Shown: piece after piece, positions 7,282 through 9,414 of the stretch
Layout: every line of letters begins with the position of its first letter
Numbering within the stretch: the first letter of the stretch is position 1
From: Flavobacteriaceae bacterium
Lineage (GTDB): Bacteria > Bacteroidota > Bacteroidia > Flavobacteriales > Flavobacteriaceae
DNA length: 9,414 nt
Direction of reading: 5' to 3'
Assembly (NCBI GenBank): GCA_016763595.1
Contig: JAESTN010000268.1
Coordinates: forward strand, 1-9,414
Notes under the pieces: model-generated
What the model was told of the DNA's origin: nothing
Databases searched by the model: none
Seen by the model: the letters and a program-made list of their open reading frames with translations, nothing else
Made by a program: the position numbers and the translations under genes

Positions 7282-7376
7282 GTAAATATATTCCATTCGG
7301 TTTTGTTAACATAATGATAAAAATTTGTTTTGCGTTTTTAAAATACACTATCTTCTCTTTTTAAAAATAAAACTAC

Positions 7377-8057
7377 ATGAAAAAACAAGTACTAATCCTA
7401 CTCGTTCTTTGTTTAGGGTTTCAGTTACACGCTCAAAAAATATTATTTATTGGGAACAGTTTAACCTATGCAAATGATTTACCATTAATCTTAGAGGAAA
7501 TAGGAAATAACTACAACAAGAAAATCAGTACTGAAATGATTTGTTACCCAAACTATGCCATTGTTGATCATTTAGAAGAAGGAAAAGTTCAGAAAAAAAT
7601 AGCGACAGAAAACTATGATTATGTAATTATCCAACAAGGTCCGTCGTCTCAAGAAGAAGGGAGAAAGATGTTGATTGATTCTGGAGAAGTTTTAAGTACA
7701 CTTTGTAAAAAACACAACACTAAATTAGGATATTACATGGTCTGGCCATCCAAAAGGTATTATTTCACCTTCGATAAAGTTATCAAAAATCATACTGAAG
7801 CTGCTAAAATGAATGAAGCGTTGTTATTTCCTGTTGGAAAATATTGGAAAGAATACAACACTCTAAAGACCAATACTTCACTTTATGACAAGGACCTTTT
7901 CCATCCATCAAAAGCCGGTAGTTTCCTTGCAGCACTAATCCTATTTAAAAAATTATATCCAACTGAAAGTTTACAAAAACTCCCTTTTAAAAAAGTACGG
8001 TTTTGGGTAGCACATAAAAAATCGTATATCGCGATGGTAAATTTAATAGAAAATTAG
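7377..8057 (+). CDS. Secreted SGNH/GDSL-like hydrolase
   Basis: This 226-residue protein has a short signal peptide (residues 1-19, ending LHAQ) directly followed by a first strand and the block I motif KILFIGNSLTYANDLP, with Ser28 as the predicted nucleophile. Near the C-terminus DLFHPSKAG supplies Asp173 and His176, the usual DxxH of block V. Between them VIIQQGPSS (residues 83-91) takes the place where SGNH enzymes normally carry the block III Asn, and no clear block II Gly is seen. It resembles the DUF4886-like branch common in Bacteroidota. Esterase activity on a carbohydrate or lipid ester is likely; the substrate is unknown. The only plus-strand gene with firm support, it diverges from HYC_CC_PP; a weak promoter candidate (TTTG 7329-7332, TATCTTCT 7349-7356) lies upstream. 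Nothing ties it to metal export. Confidence 0.8.
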   Translation: MKKQVLILLVLCLGFQLHAQKILFIGNSLTYANDLPLILEEIGNNYNKKISTEMICYPNYAIVDHLEEGKVQKKIATENYDYVIIQQGPSSQEEGRKMLIDSGEVLSTLCKKHNTKLGYYMVWPSKRYYFTFDKVIKNHTEAAKMNEALLFPVGKYWKEYNTLKTNTSLYDKDLFHPSKAGSFLAALILFKKLYPTESLQKLPFKKVRFWVAHKKSYIAMVNLIEN

Positions 8058-8074
8058 AAATTTATTTTTCTAAT
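8053..8074. terminator. Possible bidirectional terminator between convergent genes
   Basis: ATTAGAAA (8053-8060) and TTTCTAAT (8067-8074) form a perfect 8-bp stem with a 6-nt loop. It spans both stop codons (TAG at 8055-8057, plus strand; TAA at 8064-8062, minus strand). The stem is AT-rich and neither flank has a long T-run, so termination is plausible from position rather than strength. Confidence 0.35.
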
Positions 8075-9039
8075 GTAAATTTCAACTCCATATTTGGCTT
8101 TGTGTGATAGGTAAATAATACGGCTTTGTTTACAATGGGCTTTTCTATTTCCATTTCTAAAGTCAATGTTAATGAAGATTCATTTCTTTCCAACAACAAC
8201 TCTTTATATACTTGCACTTCTGTTGCTAATACAATTCTATCGTACTTATCTGCCTGTGTTAAATCAACTCTAACAGATTCAAACTGTTCTGGGAAACTTA
8301 AATGTAACTCAGAAAATGCCACCTCTTTTTTAACATCAAATATTGTTGTTTTGAAGGTTTCTTTAGATTTTTCTTTAAAAAACAAATCAACTTTTACATT
8401 TTCTGGAATCACTGTTACTTCAGGAGAAAGTTGAGGTACCAAATTCCATAAAATGGACACATAACATTCTCTGTACAATAAGGCATCTAACGTTTCACTA
8501 AATAAAATATGATATGATTTAGGTTGGTCGAGATGAAAGGTTGTTGCATCTGCCAAATAGCAAGCTCTTATATAATCTGTTAACTTTAAATTTTCAATTA
8601 ATGCTTCAGCTTTTTCTAATGAATTCTTATTAATTTCTAATAGCGAAAACTGAACTTCTTGTGGTGTAAACAAAGGAGCAACAAGGGTTACAAATGGTGC
8701 ATATGGTCCACAACCTGCATAAAAGATTTGAATCGTCTCATTTGGATATTTTTTTTGTTTATCTTCTATTGCTTTTATAAATCCCTTTAAGAATTTATAC
8801 GTACGTTTATAATCTAATAAACATTGTGCTGCATGATTTATAGATAAAGCCATTCCGTTTGTAGCTGGAAGGGTTACCATATTTTTAACATCAGAACAAT
8901 AACCAGAAATTTCTGTTACTTCTCTAAAATAATTATGGATTTCATCAATAATATTTTTAACAGAATCAGAATCAACATCTGAATTAATTAAATCTATTGA
9001 TAAGTTTTTTAAATTAATCAATGTTTCTCTAGCTTCCAT
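8062..9039 (-). CDS. PRMT-like class I SAM-dependent methyltransferase
   Basis: This 325-residue protein has no signal peptide and is probably cytosolic. An N-terminal helical region (1-95) precedes a Rossmann methyltransferase core: motif I IFYAGCGPYAPF (105-116, variant glycine loop), an acidic post-I strand SLLEINKNS (Glu135), a motif II aspartate in LADATTF (Asp164), then FSETLDALLYRE with Glu182 and Glu191. The 9-residue spacing of these glutamates equals that of the double-E loop in protein arginine methyltransferases, and QLSPEVTVIPENV follows where PRMTs have LAPDGLIFPD. Residues 210-325 are strand-rich, as in the PRMT beta-barrel. An arginine or other N-methyltransferase is therefore plausible, but the substrate is unknown; a small-molecule methyltransferase is the alternative. 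It has its own promoter. The SAM methyltransferase call is good; the PRMT likeness is moderate. Confidence 0.7.
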   Translation of the reverse strand: MEARETLINLKNLSIDLINSDVDSDSVKNIIDEIHNYFREVTEISGYCSDVKNMVTLPATNGMALSINHAAQCLLDYKRTYKFLKGFIKAIEDKQKKYPNETIQIFYAGCGPYAPFVTLVAPLFTPQEVQFSLLEINKNSLEKAEALIENLKLTDYIRACYLADATTFHLDQPKSYHILFSETLDALLYRECYVSILWNLVPQLSPEVTVIPENVKVDLFFKEKSKETFKTTIFDVKKEVAFSELHLSFPEQFESVRVDLTQADKYDRIVLATEVQVYKELLLERNESSLTLTLEMEIEKPIVNKAVLFTYHTKPNMELKFTLEK

Positions 9040-9074
9040 CAGTCTTATCTATTATTTATAGTAATCTATAAGAG

Positions 9075-9104
9075 CAAAATTACTTTAATATGAATTAGAC
9101 ACAA
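9075..9104 (-). promoter_or_regulatory. Bacteroidota-type promoter of the methyltransferase gene
   Basis: On the minus strand TTG (9104-9102) is followed after 19 nt by TAATTTTG (9082-9075), a full TAnnTTTG -7 box with the same spacing as the cusA promoter. The expected start is near 9069, about 30 nt before the ATG at 9039. The methyltransferase is thus probably transcribed independently of the DUF983 gene upstream. Confidence 0.6.
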
Positions 9105-9135
9105 CGGGTAGAAACACCTGTTTTTCATGAATTAA

Positions 9136-9414
9136 TTAAGTATCGTCCGAATAAAAAAGATAGATCCAAATAATTCGAGCGAGTCGATAGTTTATCGTAC
9201 CAATCAATGTAATTAACACAATAATTGAGATGAATGTTAGTACATAATTAAAACCTATAAAAACACGCAGCATAACAAAAAGAGCTACTGCCTGTCCAAC
9301 TATTAATGCGTAACTCACAAACATTGCTCCAAAGAAAAAACCAGCTTCTTTAAGAAACAAATAATCGCATTTATTGCATTTCGAATTCATTTCCGGGATC
9401 CTAAACAAAAGCAA
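9136..9414 (-). CDS. DUF983 family membrane protein (5' end outside the window)
   Basis: The visible 92 residues are the C-terminal part of a DUF983 protein. KCNKCDYLF carries the second CxxC pair typical of the family. It is followed by EAGFFFGAMFVSYAL, the family hallmark, then two hydrophobic membrane segments (about residues 30-52 and 58-80) and the closing RLARIIWIYLF. Full-length members usually have a further N-terminal CxxC region, which would lie beyond 9414, so the in-frame TTG at the window edge is not taken as the start. The function of the family is unknown; the paired CxxC suggests zinc binding. The 96-nt stretch to the next gene holds that gene's promoter and no convincing terminator. 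Confidence 0.85.
   Translation of the reverse strand: MLLFRIPEMNSKCNKCDYLFLKEAGFFFGAMFVSYALIVGQAVALFVMLRVFIGFNYVLTFISIIVLITLIGTINYRLARIIWIYLFYSDDT

Noticed and set aside
7328..7356. Promoter for the SGNH gene (TTTG, 16 nt, TATCTTCT)
   Set aside because: The -7 box mismatches TAnnTTTG and the spacing is short; it is mentioned only within the gene entry.
9105..9126. Imperfect hairpin plus T-run near GGGTAGAAACACC on the plus strand
   Set aside because: The stem needs several bulges, and its T-run faces the plus strand where no gene ends, so a DUF983 terminator is not supported.

Overview
The window reads as a chromosomal segment of an AT-rich member of the Bacteroidota, most likely family Flavobacteriaceae. 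Three things support this: the protein families present (HYC_CC_PP, Haem_bd, DUF3347, DUF983, a long CusA), the lack of Shine-Dalgarno sequences, and three matches to the Bacteroidota -7 box TAnnTTTG, two of them with a -33 TTG-type box exactly 19 nt upstream. No RNA gene, insertion sequence, CRISPR array or integrase is visible. Family assignments come from recalled motifs, not database searches.

About three quarters of the window (45-7268, all on the minus strand) is one heavy-metal export locus, probably for Cu(I)/Ag(I). In transcription order it runs: HYC_CC_PP small secreted protein (7268-6849); a hairpin and a strong promoter; CusA-type RND pump (6741-2977); TolC-type outer-membrane channel (2977-1736, sharing TAATG with cusA); DUF3347 His/Met-rich lipoprotein (1705-1075, broken by a one-base frameshift in an A8 run); Haem_bd CxxCH protein (1073-621, probable TTG start); and an AraC-type regulator with an N-terminal CxxC heavy-metal-like domain (620-45). 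From cusA to the regulator the genes overlap or nearly touch, with a largest gap of 30 nt, so they look like one operon. The picture is an inner-membrane pump and outer-membrane channel, surrounded by small cell-envelope metal or redox proteins, with a cytosolic regulator encoded last. No gene for the CusB-type periplasmic adaptor, needed to join pump and channel, lies in this operon.

A 108-nt divergent gap (7269-7376) separates the metal locus from a plus-strand secreted SGNH/GDSL-like hydrolase (7377-8057). That gene converges, with only 4 nt between, on a minus-strand SAM-dependent methyltransferase (9039-8062). The methyltransferase has an architecture resembling eukaryotic protein arginine methyltransferases, including two glutamates spaced as in the PRMT double-E loop. 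Upstream is the 3' part of a DUF983 membrane protein (9414-9136), cut by the window edge.

The most interesting points are the homopolymer frameshift in the DUF3347 gene, the missing adaptor, the hairpin whose T-tract doubles as the cusA -33 box, the probable leaderless HYC_CC_PP transcript, the metal-domain/AraC fusion, and the PRMT-like methyltransferase.
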